64,000 nucleotides of DNA from Rhodovastum sp963709085 (GCA_963709085.1 CAVPVB010000007.1:1054001-1118000), one strand, 5' to 3'. Counted from the first letter of the stretch, positions 1 through 10,337 are shown. Numbers and translations: made by a program. Notes: generated from the letters alone by a model not told the origin.

Positions 1-49
1 CGTCGAGCGACGTGCCGCTCATCAGCCCGATCGCCCGCAGCATTTCCAT
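1..49 (-). CDS. anmK: Anhydro-N-acetylmuramic acid kinase, N-terminal fragment
   Basis: Only the first 16 codons are in the window; the rest lies beyond its left edge. The peptide begins MEMLRAIGLMSGTSLD. The IGLMSGTSLD block is the N-terminal phosphate-binding signature of AnmK, the kinase that phosphorylates anhydro-MurNAc released during peptidoglycan recycling. A strong ribosome-binding site (AGGAGG, about 56-61) precedes the ATG at 49. The gene is divergent from tyrS, an arrangement common in proteobacteria. Identification rests on this one motif plus the neighbour. Confidence 0.8.
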   Translation of the reverse strand, partial: MEMLRAIGLMSGTSLD

Positions 50-104
50 CCGTTTGCCTCCTGTGCTAGCCCGACCGCTCCCGAGCATCCCGGACCCGTC
101 CATC

Positions 105-1352
105 ATGCCCAGCGCCGACTTCCTGCACGACGCCATTGCGCGCGGCTTCGTCCATCAGTGCACCGACACCGACGGCCTGCAGGCCGCCCTGCAGGCGGGG
201 ATCGTGCCGGGCTATATCGGCTTCGACTGCACCGCCGACAGCCTGCACGTCGGCAGCCTGGTGCAGATCATGCTGCTGCGCCTGCTGCAACGCCATGGCC
301 ACCGGCCGGTGGTGCTGATGGGCGGCGGCACGACGCGCATCGGCGATCCCTCGGGAAAAGACGAAACCCGGCAGATGCTGACCGACGCGCAGATCGCGGC
401 GAACATGGAGGGCATCCGCCGCTGTTTTTCCCCCTTTCTGTCGTTTGGCGACGGCCCGGCCGACGCTATCATGCCCAACAACAACGACTGGCTCGGCGCG
501 CTCGGCTACATCCCGCTGCTGCGCGACGTGGGCGTGCACTTCACCGTCAACCGCATGCTGACCTTCGATTCGGTGCGGCTGCGGCTGGACCGCGAACAGC
601 CGCTCACCTTCCTCGAATTCAACTACATGATCCTGCAGAGCTACGATTTCCGCGAGCTGTTCCGCCGCCATGGGGTGACGCTGCAGATGGGCGGGTCGGA
701 CCAGTGGGGCAACATCGTCTCCGGCGTCGATCTGGTGCGCCGCACCGATGGCGCTGCCGTGTTCGGCCTGACCACGCCGCTGATCACCACCGCCTCGGGT
801 GCCAAGATGGGCAAAACCGCGCAGGGCGCGGTGTGGCTCATCGCCGAGCGGCTGCCGCCGTTCGACTACTGGCAGTTCTGGCGCAACACCGAGGACGAAG
901 ATGTCGGCCGTTTCCTGCGCCTGTTCACGGATGTTCCCCTCGCCGACATCGCCCGGCTGGAAGCGCTGAGCGGCGCGGAGATCAACGAGGCCAAGAAGGT
1001 GCTGGCGACCGAGGCCACCGCCCTGCTGCACGGACGGCAGGCGGCCGAGACGGCGGCCGAGGCCGCCCGCCGCACTTTCGAGGAAGGCACCGCCGCCGAC
1101 GCGCTGCCGCTGGTGACCATCCCGGCCGAGGGTCTGGCCGAGGGCGTGCCGGCCTTCCGCCTGTTTGTTCTCGCCGGGCTCGTCGCCAGCAACGCCGAGG
1201 CGCGCCGGCTGGTACGCGGCGGCGGCGCCCGGCTGGACGATGCGCCGGTGACCGACGAGGGCCAGCTGGTCACCGAGGCGGCGCTGCGGGCCGGGGTGAA
1301 GGTTTCCTCCGGCCGCAAGCATCATCGGCTGCTGCGGGTCAGCCCGGAGTGA
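105..1352 (+). CDS. tyrS: Tyrosyl-tRNA synthetase
   Basis: This cytoplasmic class I aminoacyl-tRNA synthetase charges tRNA-Tyr with tyrosine. The 415-residue product has the usual length. The HIGH-type motif appears as LHVGS near residue 47 and the KMSKS-type loop as KMGKT near residue 234. The tyrosine/tRNA-binding stretch QMGGSDQWGN is intact near residue 203, and the C-terminal 70 residues form an S4-like RNA-binding domain. An in-frame start at 12 is possible, but the family N-terminus fits the ATG at 105. The 3' end overlaps the convergent SGNH gene by 14 bp. Confidence 0.96.
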   Translation: MPSADFLHDAIARGFVHQCTDTDGLQAALQAGIVPGYIGFDCTADSLHVGSLVQIMLLRLLQRHGHRPVVLMGGGTTRIGDPSGKDETRQMLTDAQIAANMEGIRRCFSPFLSFGDGPADAIMPNNNDWLGALGYIPLLRDVGVHFTVNRMLTFDSVRLRLDREQPLTFLEFNYMILQSYDFRELFRRHGVTLQMGGSDQWGNIVSGVDLVRRTDGAAVFGLTTPLITTASGAKMGKTAQGAVWLIAERLPPFDYWQFWRNTEDEDVGRFLRLFTDVPLADIARLEALSGAEINEAKKVLATEATALLHGRQAAETAAEAARRTFEEGTAADALPLVTIPAEGLAEGVPAFRLFVLAGLVASNAEARRLVRGGGARLDDAPVTDEGQLVTEAALRAGVKVSSGRKHHRLLRVSPE

Positions 1353-2682
1353 CGGGAATATTGAACGCCACGCACCAGTTCATCAGCGGATAGGGACGGC
1401 CGACCAGTTCCGCCACCGCGGCCGAGGCGGCATGGCCGGTGAGCGGGTCGAACACGTAGCAATCCGCCGCCACCGTGGCGTCGCTGTCATGCAGGGCGCC
1501 CAGCCCGCCATGCCGGCGGTCGGCATAGCGCAGCGTCGCGGTGCCGCGCGGCGGGCGGCCCAGCGTGACCGCCACCAGGTCGGCACCGGCCAGCGCCACA
1601 TCCTGCACCGGCACGATCCCGTCCGCATCGGTGACGGTGAAGCCGCGATCGGCCACCGCGACCGCAAGGTGCCCGGCGAACGGCCGGCCCCAGGCCAGCG
1701 GCGGCACCGGCACGGCGAAGCGCGCCAGCACCACCGGGCCGTGCAGCGTGGCCGCGATCGGGTGCAGTGGTCGCCAGGCCTCCCCCAGCGTCAGCACGCG
1801 ATGCATCACCTTGCCGAACTGGGCGCCCAGCCAGCGATAGCCGTTGGCATCCAGATGGCCGCCTTTGTCGGTGACGGGATAGACCGGGCCGGCCATGAAG
1901 CAGCCGGGCAGGTCCAGCGCCGCGTCGAGTTGGGCCATCGCCACCCCCAGCTCGTCGGAGGCATAGGCGCCGCCGGTCTGGTAGGTGAACAGCGCCGGCG
2001 GCGCGTCCTGCCCGGCGATGCCGTGCGCCAGCCCGGTCATCGCATCGTGGTACAGCCGCACCAGCAACGCCCGGTAGCCGGCGCGGTCGGCGGTGCCGCC
2101 GTTCAGCGCCCAGGCATTGTGCTCGCCCTGCAGCAGCAGCAGCGCCAGCACCTGATAAGGCCGTCCGCCCTCCGCCGCCGCCTGTTTCGCCAGCGCCGCG
2201 CAGTCGCGCAGCCTGTTGAACAGCTCCGGCTGCGCGCCGCGTGACAGCGCCTCCAGCGTCCGCCCGCCAACCCCGCAGGCGCTGGCCAGCAGCAGGGCCG
2301 GCGATGCCGCTTCGCCGCGCGCCGCCAGCAGCGCGGTGCGGTAGGCATGCACCGCGCCTTCCAGCACCGTCTCGCCCAGCACGGCGCTGCCCGGGGGCAG
2401 TCCCGCCACCAGCGCCTCGCTGAGCAGCGCCCCAGTGGGGATGTCCTGCACCGTGGCGGCGAGCGGATGCAGCGACGGGCCGCCCAGCGGCACGAACCGG
2501 GCCGCATTCTCGTCGACGGGCCGCACGCTGCGCCCCAGCATGAGGGAATCGCCGCGCGGCCGCAGCGACAGCGCCGGCCACCCCTCCCAGCCGGTGGCCA
2601 GCGATTGCCCGTAGGCGATGACGTGGTTCAGTCCCGCGACCGGCTGCGCCAGCCGCAGCCCGTGCGGCGTCCGGCCCGCCAT
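1339..2682 (-). CDS. SGNH/GDSL-type hydrolase (sialate O-acetylesterase-like)
   Basis: A 447-residue protein whose N-terminus carries AYGQSLATG, the block I serine motif of SGNH hydrolases (Ser near residue 25). Further in are LLLLQGEHN near residue 180 (a likely oxyanion block with Gly/Asn) and GGHLDANGYRWLG near residue 290 (the Asp-x-x-x-Tyr block V region of sialate O-acetylesterase-like enzymes). The last ~130 residues look like a beta-rich C-terminal domain. No signal peptide is obvious. The ATG lies 2 bp after the stop of the upstream HAD gene, so the two are probably co-transcribed. The substrate is not identifiable. Confidence 0.65.
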   Translation of the reverse strand: MAGRTPHGLRLAQPVAGLNHVIAYGQSLATGWEGWPALSLRPRGDSLMLGRSVRPVDENAARFVPLGGPSLHPLAATVQDIPTGALLSEALVAGLPPGSAVLGETVLEGAVHAYRTALLAARGEAASPALLLASACGVGGRTLEALSRGAQPELFNRLRDCAALAKQAAAEGGRPYQVLALLLLQGEHNAWALNGGTADRAGYRALLVRLYHDAMTGLAHGIAGQDAPPALFTYQTGGAYASDELGVAMAQLDAALDLPGCFMAGPVYPVTDKGGHLDANGYRWLGAQFGKVMHRVLTLGEAWRPLHPIAATLHGPVVLARFAVPVPPLAWGRPFAGHLAVAVADRGFTVTDADGIVPVQDVALAGADLVAVTLGRPPRGTATLRYADRRHGGLGALHDSDATVAADCYVFDPLTGHAASAAVAELVGRPYPLMNWCVAFNIPVTPG

Positions 2683-2684
2683 GA

Positions 2685-3392
2685 TCAGGCGCCCATCCGC
2701 GCGGCCAGATCCTCGATATCGGCGGCCACCACCGTCCAGTCGCTGCCGGCGGTTAAATCCCCCGCCTGCTGCGGCCCGTACTCGGTCGGGCGCGGCAAGA
2801 ACGCGGTGTGCAGGCCGCAGCTTCGGGCGGCCTGCAGGTCGCCATTGTGCGCCGCCGCCATCATCACCTCGCCCGGCGCGAGCCCGAGCAGGCGGGCGGC
2901 GCCCAGATAGGTCTCGCGGTCGGGCTTGTAGTGGCGGAACAGATCGGCGCCGAACACCATGTCCCAGGGCAGGCCGGCCTGCTTCGCCAGGGTCACCAGC
3001 AGCGCCACATTGCCGTTGGACAGCGGCGCGATCACGTAGCGCGCCTTCAGCCGGGTCAGCCCCGGCACCGAATCGGGCCAGGGGCGCAGCCGGTGCCAGC
3101 CGAGGGTGAGGTGGTCCAGATCCGCCGCACCCAGCCCGGCGATGCCGAATTCGGTTACCAGCCGCTCCAGCGAGGCGCGGTGCAAATCGTCCAGGATCGT
3201 CCACGGCAGCTCGCCCCGGCGCACCCGGTCCATCGAGGGCACGTAGGCGCCCCGCCAGGCATCGACCAGCCCGGTCCAGTCCGCGGCGATGCCGCGCGCC
3301 GCGCCGAACGCGCTCAGCGCGTCGATCAGGCTGCCGCGCCAGTCCACCACGGTGCCGAAAGTGTCGAACAGGATGGCCTTCACGCCGTGCAT
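2685..3392 (-). CDS. HAD superfamily hydrolase, haloacid dehalogenase type II family
   Basis: A 235-residue cytoplasmic hydrolase. The N-terminus KAILFDTFGTVVDWRGS is the type II L-2-haloacid dehalogenase signature, with the nucleophile Asp at residue 10. Motif II is the PLSNGN stretch near residue 122. The Lys of motif III lies in FRHYKPDRETY near residue 155, and the acidic motif IV is replaced by MMAAAHNGDLQAAR. Closest in type to L-2-haloacid dehalogenases, but many relatives act on other phosphate or halo substrates. It sits 57 bp after the AsmA-like gene and 2 bp before the SGNH gene. Confidence 0.8.
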   Translation of the reverse strand: MHGVKAILFDTFGTVVDWRGSLIDALSAFGAARGIAADWTGLVDAWRGAYVPSMDRVRRGELPWTILDDLHRASLERLVTEFGIAGLGAADLDHLTLGWHRLRPWPDSVPGLTRLKARYVIAPLSNGNVALLVTLAKQAGLPWDMVFGADLFRHYKPDRETYLGAARLLGLAPGEVMMAAAHNGDLQAARSCGLHTAFLPRPTEYGPQQAGDLTAGSDWTVVAADIEDLAARMGA

Positions 3393-3449
3393 GCGGAACT
3401 GCCCTTTGGTCGCGGACCTTTTCCCCTGGCCGGCCGGTTGGCGGCAACC

Positions 3450-6400
3450 TCAGTTCTGGGCGCCGCCCGGCGACACCGGAGGGCTGCTGCCGGACAGCCC
3501 GTCGAAGATACCGAACAATCCGCGGAGGAAGCCCGGTGTCAGGGCCGCCAGCGGATTCACCGATACCGCCGGGTCGCCGAGCGGGCCGCTCATCGTGTAG
3601 GTGGCGGCGAACACCCCGCCGCCGCGTTCCGGGCTGAACAGCCGGCCGATCAGCGGGATTTCGCTGAGCATCGTGTTGAAGAAATAGGCCGGCACGATCG
3701 TGCCATTGACCGCCATGGTGTGGCGGGCGAGGTCGATCCGCCCCTTTGCCGTCATGCCCAGCGAGGCGCTGAACGCCCGGGCGTCGGTCAGCTCCAGGGT
3801 GTCGCCCGAGAGCTGGAACGGGGCGATCAGGCGGTTGAACCCGAGCCCCGAGCCTTCCAGGGCTTCCACCGCCCCGTACAGCGTCATCACCTGCAGCAGC
3901 TTGGCCAGCGCCGGGGCGTTCTGCATACGGAAATCGGCGATCTCGGCGGTGCCCTGCAGCGGATGGCCGGGCAGGCGATCATCGTAGGTGGCGCGGATGG
4001 TCAGCCGGCCGCCGCGCATGTCGTCGATCAGGTCGAGCCCCCGCAGCAGGCCGCCGGCATCCTCGGCGGTGCCGGTCAGCGTGCGGGTGGCGCGGCCCGG
4101 GGTGATTTCCAGGCGGAAGCCGGCGCCGGCGCCGGTCTGTCCGGTCAGCTTGCCCTGCCGGATGATCCGTCCGTCGCTCTCGGCGGTGCCGGCCACCGCC
4201 AGCAGCTCGCGGCCTTCCCCCCCAGCACCACCCGGTCGAAATGCGCATCGACGCGCCAGGGCGTGCCGGGCCGGTTGTCCTGCGGGGCCGGTTTCGGCGC
4301 TGAGTCGCCATGGCCGAACTCGGCCGAGGCATCGATGCTGTGACCTTTCAACGTGGCATCCCAGGGCGCGCCCTGCTGGTGGGGGATGCGCAGCTCGCCG
4401 CTCGCATCGGTCGCCTCGCCGATCCGGATGCGGTCGAACTGAATCGTCTGTGCGCTGCCGCCGGCGAACAGGACGCGCCCCGCCAGCGCGATCCCGTCGC
4501 CGTCCACGCGCAGCCGGTCGATGCCGGTGATCTGGTCGTTCTCCAGGGTCAGATGCAGGTCGGCGCTGGCCGGCTGGCCGGCCGGCTTGCGGAAGTTCAG
4601 CCGCGGCAGTTGCAGCACGGCTCGGCCGAGATCGCCCCGCACCAGCATCTCGCCGCGGTCGTCGCGGCGGGTCAGCCAAGTCGCCTGCAACGCCACCGGA
4701 CCTTCCAGCAGACCGCCGCTGTCGAACCCGGCGGTGGCCAGCTGGCCGGCGGTGGCGCTGCCGGTCACGTTCACCTTCTGCAGCACCTGGGCGGGGCCGC
4801 CGTCGCGGAAATCGAGCTCGCCCTGCAGTTGCGACGCGATGCCGGCGAGCAGGGCGGTGCCGCGCATCTTGAGCCCGGTATTGCTGGCGTCGAACTCCAG
4901 CGTGCCCTGGTCGATATCGTGTCCGCCGGCGATGCCGCCCAGATGCAGGCGGGTCAGCTTCCCACTGGCCTGGATATGTACGTCATCCACCGTCAGGTTG
5001 TTTTCCAGCGGCAGCTTTGTGACCGTCAGCCGGCCGGTCACCGCGCCGGACGGGTCGCGGATGTCCAGCGGACGGCGATCGAGCAGGTGCAGCCGCGGAT
5101 TCTTCAGCACGGTCAGCAGGTCGGCCGCCGGGCCGGCGAGGTCGGCCTCGATGGTGAGGAACTGGTGTTTCACCGACAGCCCGCTGAGCCGCACCCGGCC
5201 GGACTGCAAGGTGAGCCCCGCCGCGCTGCCGCCGGTCTGCCGCCCGCTGGTCGCGATGATTTCCGCTTCGTCCGGAGAGACGAATGACAGCCGGCCGTTG
5301 ACATGCTCGATCGGCGGCACCGGGCGCAGCCAGTGCACCGTCAGGTCCTGGCCGTCGATGCCGCCGGACAGGCTGGTGACCGCGGCGTCCGACAGGTCGT
5401 CGCGCGCCGTCAGCCTGCAGATCGAAGCGGCCGTCATGGGCGATGCCGTCGGTGATGTTCTCGGTGATCCAGGGGCGGGTGCCGGGGCCGCCGACCCCGG
5501 CCGGCCACAGGGCGGCAAGGTCGGCGAAGTCGACACGGTCCAGTTCGCCGGAAATGCCGGCGTTCAGCTGGCCGCCGGTGCGGCTGGCCACCATTTTGCC
5601 GCGCAGCACCGTCCTCGCGTGGTCCGGCCGCGGCACCAGTTCCACCCGCTGCACCCGCAGCACCGCGGCGGTGAGCGATCCTTCCGCCTCGGCCAGGGCG
5701 CCGATCAGCGGCACGCTGCCCGCCGCGATGCGCAGATATCCCGCGCCCACCCGTGCCTGCACTTTCACCTGCGCCGGAACCAGATCCGCGCCCACCGTGG
5801 CGGTGGCGGACACCACCACCGGGGCGTCCAGCGCCTGCAGCGCCGCCAGCCCGGGGGCCAGCCCGGCCAGCCGCGCCGGGACGATCGGGGTCAGATGCGC
5901 CTGCACCTCGGTGCTGCCGCCGCCGGCCGGCAGCGTCGCCTGCAGGGTGACATGCAGGCGCTGGATGCCCAGCGCCAGCGTCAGGTCGGCGTTTGCCTCG
6001 GCGCCGCCCTGGTCCAGGCGGACCAGGTCGAGTCCGACATCACCGGCCCGCCAGGTGGCGCCGAGCTGGCGGTCGTCCACCGATAGTTCGGCGTCGCGCA
6101 CGCGCACCTGGCGAATCTGCGCCCAGCGCGCGGCTTCGGTGCTGTGGTCGGTCTCGGCAGGTTGCGCCAGCTGGTGCAGCAGCGCCGCCACCAGCCCTTC
6201 GCCGCTGGCCGCCGTATCGCCGCTGGCCGGTGGTGCCGCGGCGTCGCCATCGCGGCCAAGATCGATGCTGACCCGTCCGTCCTCGCTGCGGTTGGCGCGG
6301 ACCCGGACGCCGTCCAGCTCCACCGCCCGCGGCACAACGCGCCCCAGCACCAGCCAGCCGGCCGACAGCGACACTTCCGCCCGCGGCACCTCGGCGATGC

Positions 6401-6758
6401 GCGCGCCGGCCGCGTCAAGCAGCGCCACCCCGGTCAGCTGGATATCCAGTGGCGAATCGACCCCGTGCGTGAACCCTTCCCAGGCCAGCGCCGCACTGCC
6501 GATCACCAGGGTCGGCGGCCCGCCGGCGGCGTTGGCCTCCGCCTGCACCCGGCGGGTCAGCCAGCCGATTTCCAGCGGCCCCTGCGCCAGCCGCCAGGCG
6601 AAGGCGCCGCCGGCCAGCACCGCGACGAAGGCCAGCCCGATCAGCGCCCGCAGCAGGAAATGCACGGTGCGACCGGTGCGGTGGACGGCCGGCCGCAGCC
6701 CGCGATGCACGGCCTGGCTCAGCGTGCGGCGCAGCGCTTGACCGAGCCGGCTGCTCAC
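3450..6758 (-). pseudogene. AsmA/YhdP-like (DUF3971) envelope protein, two apparent frameshifts
   Basis: Three reading frames join into one protein of about 1100 residues with an N-terminal membrane anchor (LLRALIGLAFVAVLAGGAF) and long beta-rich repeats ending in an AsmA-like C-terminal domain. YhdP/AsmA-type proteins are inner-membrane-anchored bridges thought to move lipid to the outer membrane. Frame one runs from the start to about 5412, where one base appears to be inserted (reading ...DLQAD changes to ...TARDDLSDA). Frame two runs to a G7 tract at 4217-4223; eight Gs would restore the frame into ...EGRELLAVAGTAESDG. The start is uncertain: GTG at 6758, or at 6785, which would overlap divergent glnE. 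The breaks may be sequencing errors. As given, no full-length product is made. Confidence 0.7.
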
Positions 6759-6775
6759 GGCCAGCCTGCGGGCGC

Positions 6776-9751
6776 ATGAGCGCACCGCCCCCCACGTCCC
6801 GGTTTCGTCTCCCGCCGGATTGGCCGGCCCCGTCCGATCCGGCCGCGGCCGGGCGGCTGGTGGAACGCGTCGCGGCCCTCGGCGAGGCCGGGGCGCGGCT
6901 GGCCGGCGATCCGCAGGCCGGCACCCTGCTGCGCTGCCTGGGCGGCAACAGCCCGTACCTGGCCGATCTGGCGGTGCGCGAGGCGGCGGCGCTGGGCGAT
7001 CTTGTCCAATCCGGTCCGGAGCGGCCGGTGCAGCTTGCCATGGCGGCGATTGCGGCCTGCCCGGTCACAGCGCCGCGCGCCCAGCTCGCCGCCACGCTGC
7101 GGGCGGCCAAGCGCGTCATCGCCCTGGTTACCGCCATCGCCGATATCGGCGGGCTGTGGGACCTGACGCGGGTCACCGAAACATTGTCCGACCTCGCCGA
7201 GGCGGCCTTGCGCGCCGCGGTCGCCCATCTGCTGCGCGCCGCGCATGATTCCGGGGCGATCCGCCTGCCGCATCCGGATGCTCCCGGGTCTGGCTGCGGC
7301 TTCACCGTTCTGGGCATGGGGAAGCTGGGCGCCCGCGAACTGAACTATTCCAGCGATGTCGACCTCGTGCTGCTGCATGACCCGGATTCACCTGTTTGTC
7401 ACGGTGACGCCTCCGGTGCCTTCTACTCCCGCATGGCGCGCGGTCTAGTGGCCCTGATGGAGGCGCGCGACGCTGACGGCTATGTGTTCCGCACCGATCT
7501 GCGGCTGCGCCCGGACCCGGCCGCCACCCCGCCCAGCATCGCCCTGCCGGCCGCCATCGCCTATTATGAGAGCATGGGCCAGAACTGGGAACGCGCTGCC
7601 ATGCTGAAGGCGCGTCCGGTGGCCGGCGACCTTTCGCTCGGTGCGGCGTTTCTCGCCGCTATCCGCCCCTTCGTCTGGCGCCGCCACCTCGATTTCGCCG
7701 CGCTGGCCGATATCCACGCCATGAAGCGGCGCATCGACGCCCATAAGGGCACCGAACTCGGCAACCATGAGGACCCGGTGGCCCGCATCGCCGGGCACAA
7801 CGTCAAGCTCGGCCAGGGCGGCATCCGCGAGATCGAGTTCATGGCGCAGACCCTGCAACTGGTCTGGGGCGGCCGCGACCCGTCGCTGCGCACCGCGCGC
7901 ACGCTGGACGCGCTGGCGCTGCTCGCCCGCGCCGGCCATCTGTCGCCGCGCAGCGCCGGTGAACTCGGCGCCGCCTATCGCTTCCTGCGCCGGGTCGAGC
8001 ACCGGTTGCAGATGGTGGCCGACCGGCAGACCCATTCGCTGCCCGAGAAGCACGACCAGCTCGCGGCATTTGCCGGCTTCATGGGGTTTTCCGACGCCGC
8101 CGGCTTCGCCGCCGTGCTGCTGCGTCACATGACCCGGGTGCAGCAGCGCTACCGGACGGTGTTCGGGGACGTGCCCGACCTCGCCGAAAACGGCGCCCCG
8201 CCGCCGCTCGACTTCAGCGGCACCGGCGAGCCGCCGCCGGCCACCCAGGCGGCGCTGACCGCGCTGGGCTATACCGACCCCGCCCGGGTGGTGGAGGCGG
8301 TGCGCGGCTGGGCGGCCGGGCGGGTGCGGGCGCTGCGCTCGCAGCGCGCCCGCGATCTGATGAGCAGCGTGCTGCCCGGCCTGCTGGCGGCCTTCGCCCG
8401 TCAGGCCCAGCCCGATGCCGCCTTCGCCCGCCTGGATGCCCTGTTCGCCGTCGTGCCGGCCGGGGTGCAATTGCTGTCGCTGTTCCAGCGCAATCCGGCG
8501 CTGCTCGACCGCGTCGCCGGCGTGCTCGGCGCCGCCCCCTCGCTCGCCGATTATCTGGCGCGCACGCCGGAGGCACTGGAGGGGCTGCTGCGTCCCGCCG
8601 AACCGGGCGATGTCGCCGGGACGTTGCGCGCCCGGCTGGAAGATGCGCGCAGCCTGGAGGAGGCCATCCGCATCATCCGCTCCAGCGTGCGCGCCGGGGA
8701 TTTTTCCGCCTCGGTCGCCACCCTGGAAGGGCGGATCGATGCCGATGCCGCCGGCGACGCGCGCACGACGATAGCCGAGGCGGCGCTCGCCGCCCTGCTG
8801 CCGAGGGTGCTCGACGATTTCGCCGAGCGCTTCGGCCGGGTGCGGGATGGGGCGATGGTGGTGGTGCTGCTGGGCAAGGCCGGCTCGTGCGAGATGATGG
8901 CCGGCTCCGACCTCGACATGATGATCGTGTATGACCATCCGGCTGACGTGACGGAAAGCGCTGGCGGCGCGCGTTGCCTGCCGGCCAGCCAGTGGTTCAT
9001 CCGCGCGGTGCACGCCTATGTCGCCGCCGCCACCGCGCCGGACGCGGTGGGGCCGATGTTCGCCATCGACATGCGGCTGCGTCCGTCCGGCAACAAGGGC
9101 CCGGTGGCGGTCTCGCTCGGGGCGTTCGAGCGCTACCATGCCGCCGGGGACGCGCATGGCGGCGCCTGGACCTGGGAGCGCATGGCGCTCACCCGCGCCC
9201 GCGTGGTGGCCGGGCCGGCGGAGTTGCGCGCCCGCGTCGGGCAGGCCATCCGCACCGCCATCACCAACGCCGGGCCGCCGGACCGCATCCGCGCCGACGC
9301 CGCTGCCATGCGCGCCCGCCTGCTGCGCGAGTTGCCGCCCGGCGGGACATGGGACGTGAAACTGCGCCCGGGCGGGGCGATCGAGGTGGAGTTCATCGCC
9401 CAGACGCTGCAGCTCGTGCACGCCGCCGCCCATCCCGGCATCATGCAACCCACCATCCGCCGCACCCTGGCCGGGCTGCGCGATGCCGGCCTGCTGCCAC
9501 CAGGCGACGCCGATTTGCTGATCCGCGCCGATCTTGTGTGGCGCAGCCTGCAGGGGCTGCTGCGCATCACCTATGGCCGCGCGCCGGCCGGGAAACTGTC
9601 CGAGGCGGCCGAGTCGGCCCTGTTGCGAGCGGTGGCCGCCGTCGGGATCGATCCGCCTCCGGTTGACGTGGCGGGGCTGCGTGCCACCATGGAGGCGCTG
9701 GCGCGGGATGTTCGCGCCGCCTTTGTGCGGCATGTGGGGGAGATCGGGTGA
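6776..9751 (+). CDS. glnE: Bifunctional glutamine synthetase adenylyltransferase/adenylyl-removing enzyme
   Basis: GlnE adds or removes AMP on glutamine synthetase in response to PII, setting nitrogen assimilation. The 991-residue length is typical. Two nucleotidyltransferase domains are visible. The first has GMGKLGARELNYSSDVDL near residue 178 (the deadenylylase half). The second has LLGKAGSCEMMAGSDLDMM near residue 698 (the adenylyltransferase half). Both keep the GS/SD-x-D metal-binding pattern, and GGIREIEF and GAIEVEF follow each one as expected. It is divergent from the AsmA-like gene and overlaps bcp at TGATG. Confidence 0.97.
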   Translation: MSAPPPTSRFRLPPDWPAPSDPAAAGRLVERVAALGEAGARLAGDPQAGTLLRCLGGNSPYLADLAVREAAALGDLVQSGPERPVQLAMAAIAACPVTAPRAQLAATLRAAKRVIALVTAIADIGGLWDLTRVTETLSDLAEAALRAAVAHLLRAAHDSGAIRLPHPDAPGSGCGFTVLGMGKLGARELNYSSDVDLVLLHDPDSPVCHGDASGAFYSRMARGLVALMEARDADGYVFRTDLRLRPDPAATPPSIALPAAIAYYESMGQNWERAAMLKARPVAGDLSLGAAFLAAIRPFVWRRHLDFAALADIHAMKRRIDAHKGTELGNHEDPVARIAGHNVKLGQGGIREIEFMAQTLQLVWGGRDPSLRTARTLDALALLARAGHLSPRSAGELGAAYRFLRRVEHRLQMVADRQTHSLPEKHDQLAAFAGFMGFSDAAGFAAVLLRHMTRVQQRYRTVFGDVPDLAENGAPPPLDFSGTGEPPPATQAALTALGYTDPARVVEAVRGWAAGRVRALRSQRARDLMSSVLPGLLAAFARQAQPDAAFARLDALFAVVPAGVQLLSLFQRNPALLDRVAGVLGAAPSLADYLARTPEALEGLLRPAEPGDVAGTLRARLEDARSLEEAIRIIRSSVRAGDFSASVATLEGRIDADAAGDARTTIAEAALAALLPRVLDDFAERFGRVRDGAMVVVLLGKAGSCEMMAGSDLDMMIVYDHPADVTESAGGARCLPASQWFIRAVHAYVAAATAPDAVGPMFAIDMRLRPSGNKGPVAVSLGAFERYHAAGDAHGGAWTWERMALTRARVVAGPAELRARVGQAIRTAITNAGPPDRIRADAAAMRARLLRELPPGGTWDVKLRPGGAIEVEFIAQTLQLVHAAAHPGIMQPTIRRTLAGLRDAGLLPPGDADLLIRADLVWRSLQGLLRITYGRAPAGKLSEAAESALLRAVAAVGIDPPPVDVAGLRATMEALARDVRAAFVRHVGEIG

Positions 9752-10215
9752 TGAGCGTTCAGGAGGGCGATGCGGCGCCGGCATTCTTGCTGCCGGCCAG
9801 CGGCGGACGCACGGTCAGCAGCGCGGCGCTGCAGGGCCGGCCGTACATCCTGTATTTCTATCCGAAGGCCGACACCTCGGGCTGCACGAAGGAAGCCTGC
9901 GCGTTCCAGGAAGCCTTGCCGCAGCTGGGCAAACTCGGGCTGGAGGTGATCGGCGTGTCGCCCGACCCGATCAAGCCGATCGAGAAATTCGCCGGCAAAT
10001 ACGATCTGACCTTCCCGCTCGCCTCGGACGAGACCAAGACAGTCGCGGAAGCCTATGGGGTCTGGGTCGAGAAGGCGATGTACGGACGGAAATACATGGG
10101 CATCGAACGCTCCACCTTCCTCGTCGATGGCAAGGGCCGGATTGCCCGCGCCTGGCGGAAGGTGAAGGTCGAGGGCCACGCCAAGGAGGTCGCAGCGGCG
10201 GCAGCGGGGCTCTGA
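9751..10215 (+). CDS. bcp: Thioredoxin-dependent thiol peroxidase (Bcp/PrxQ)
   Basis: A 154-residue peroxiredoxin of the Bcp/PrxQ family that reduces hydrogen and organic peroxides using thioredoxin. The active-site block TSGCTKEAC holds the peroxidatic Cys (about residue 47) and the resolving Cys five residues later, as in atypical two-Cys enzymes. The thioredoxin-fold strands ILYFYPKAD and VIGVSPD flank it. The ATG overlaps the last base of the glnE stop codon (TGATG), implying translational coupling; a GTG three bases earlier is an alternative start. The convergent terminator hairpin at 10261-10333 follows. Confidence 0.95.
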   Translation: MSVQEGDAAPAFLLPASGGRTVSSAALQGRPYILYFYPKADTSGCTKEACAFQEALPQLGKLGLEVIGVSPDPIKPIEKFAGKYDLTFPLASDETKTVAEAYGVWVEKAMYGRKYMGIERSTFLVDGKGRIARAWRKVKVEGHAKEVAAAAAGL

Positions 10216-10260
10216 CGCCCGGCCAGCGGCGGTGTCTCAGAGCTTGAAAAACAATCGAAC

Positions 10261-10333
10261 TTGAAAAAGAATGCCCGCTGATATCATTGAGTTTTTCGGC
10301 GTCGTTCGGCGGCTTGCGGGCATTCTTTTTCAA
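10261..10333. terminator. Bidirectional terminator-like hairpin, perfect 18-bp stem
   Basis: TTGAAAAAGAATGCCCGC at 10261-10278 is matched exactly by its reverse complement at 10316-10333, with a 37-nt loop. The A-rich/T-rich outer arms give a U-tract on either strand, fitting termination of convergent bcp (+) and the aspartyl protease gene (-). A second, imperfect copy of the left arm (CTTGAAAAAC at 10243-10252) gives an alternative pairing partner. Confidence 0.7.
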
Positions 10334-10337
10334 ACTC

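Noticed and set aside
158..1393. Long open frames overlapping tyrS and many other genes on both strands
   Set aside because: They are Arg/Pro/Ala-rich shadow frames caused by high GC content, with no family signal and full overlap with well-identified genes.
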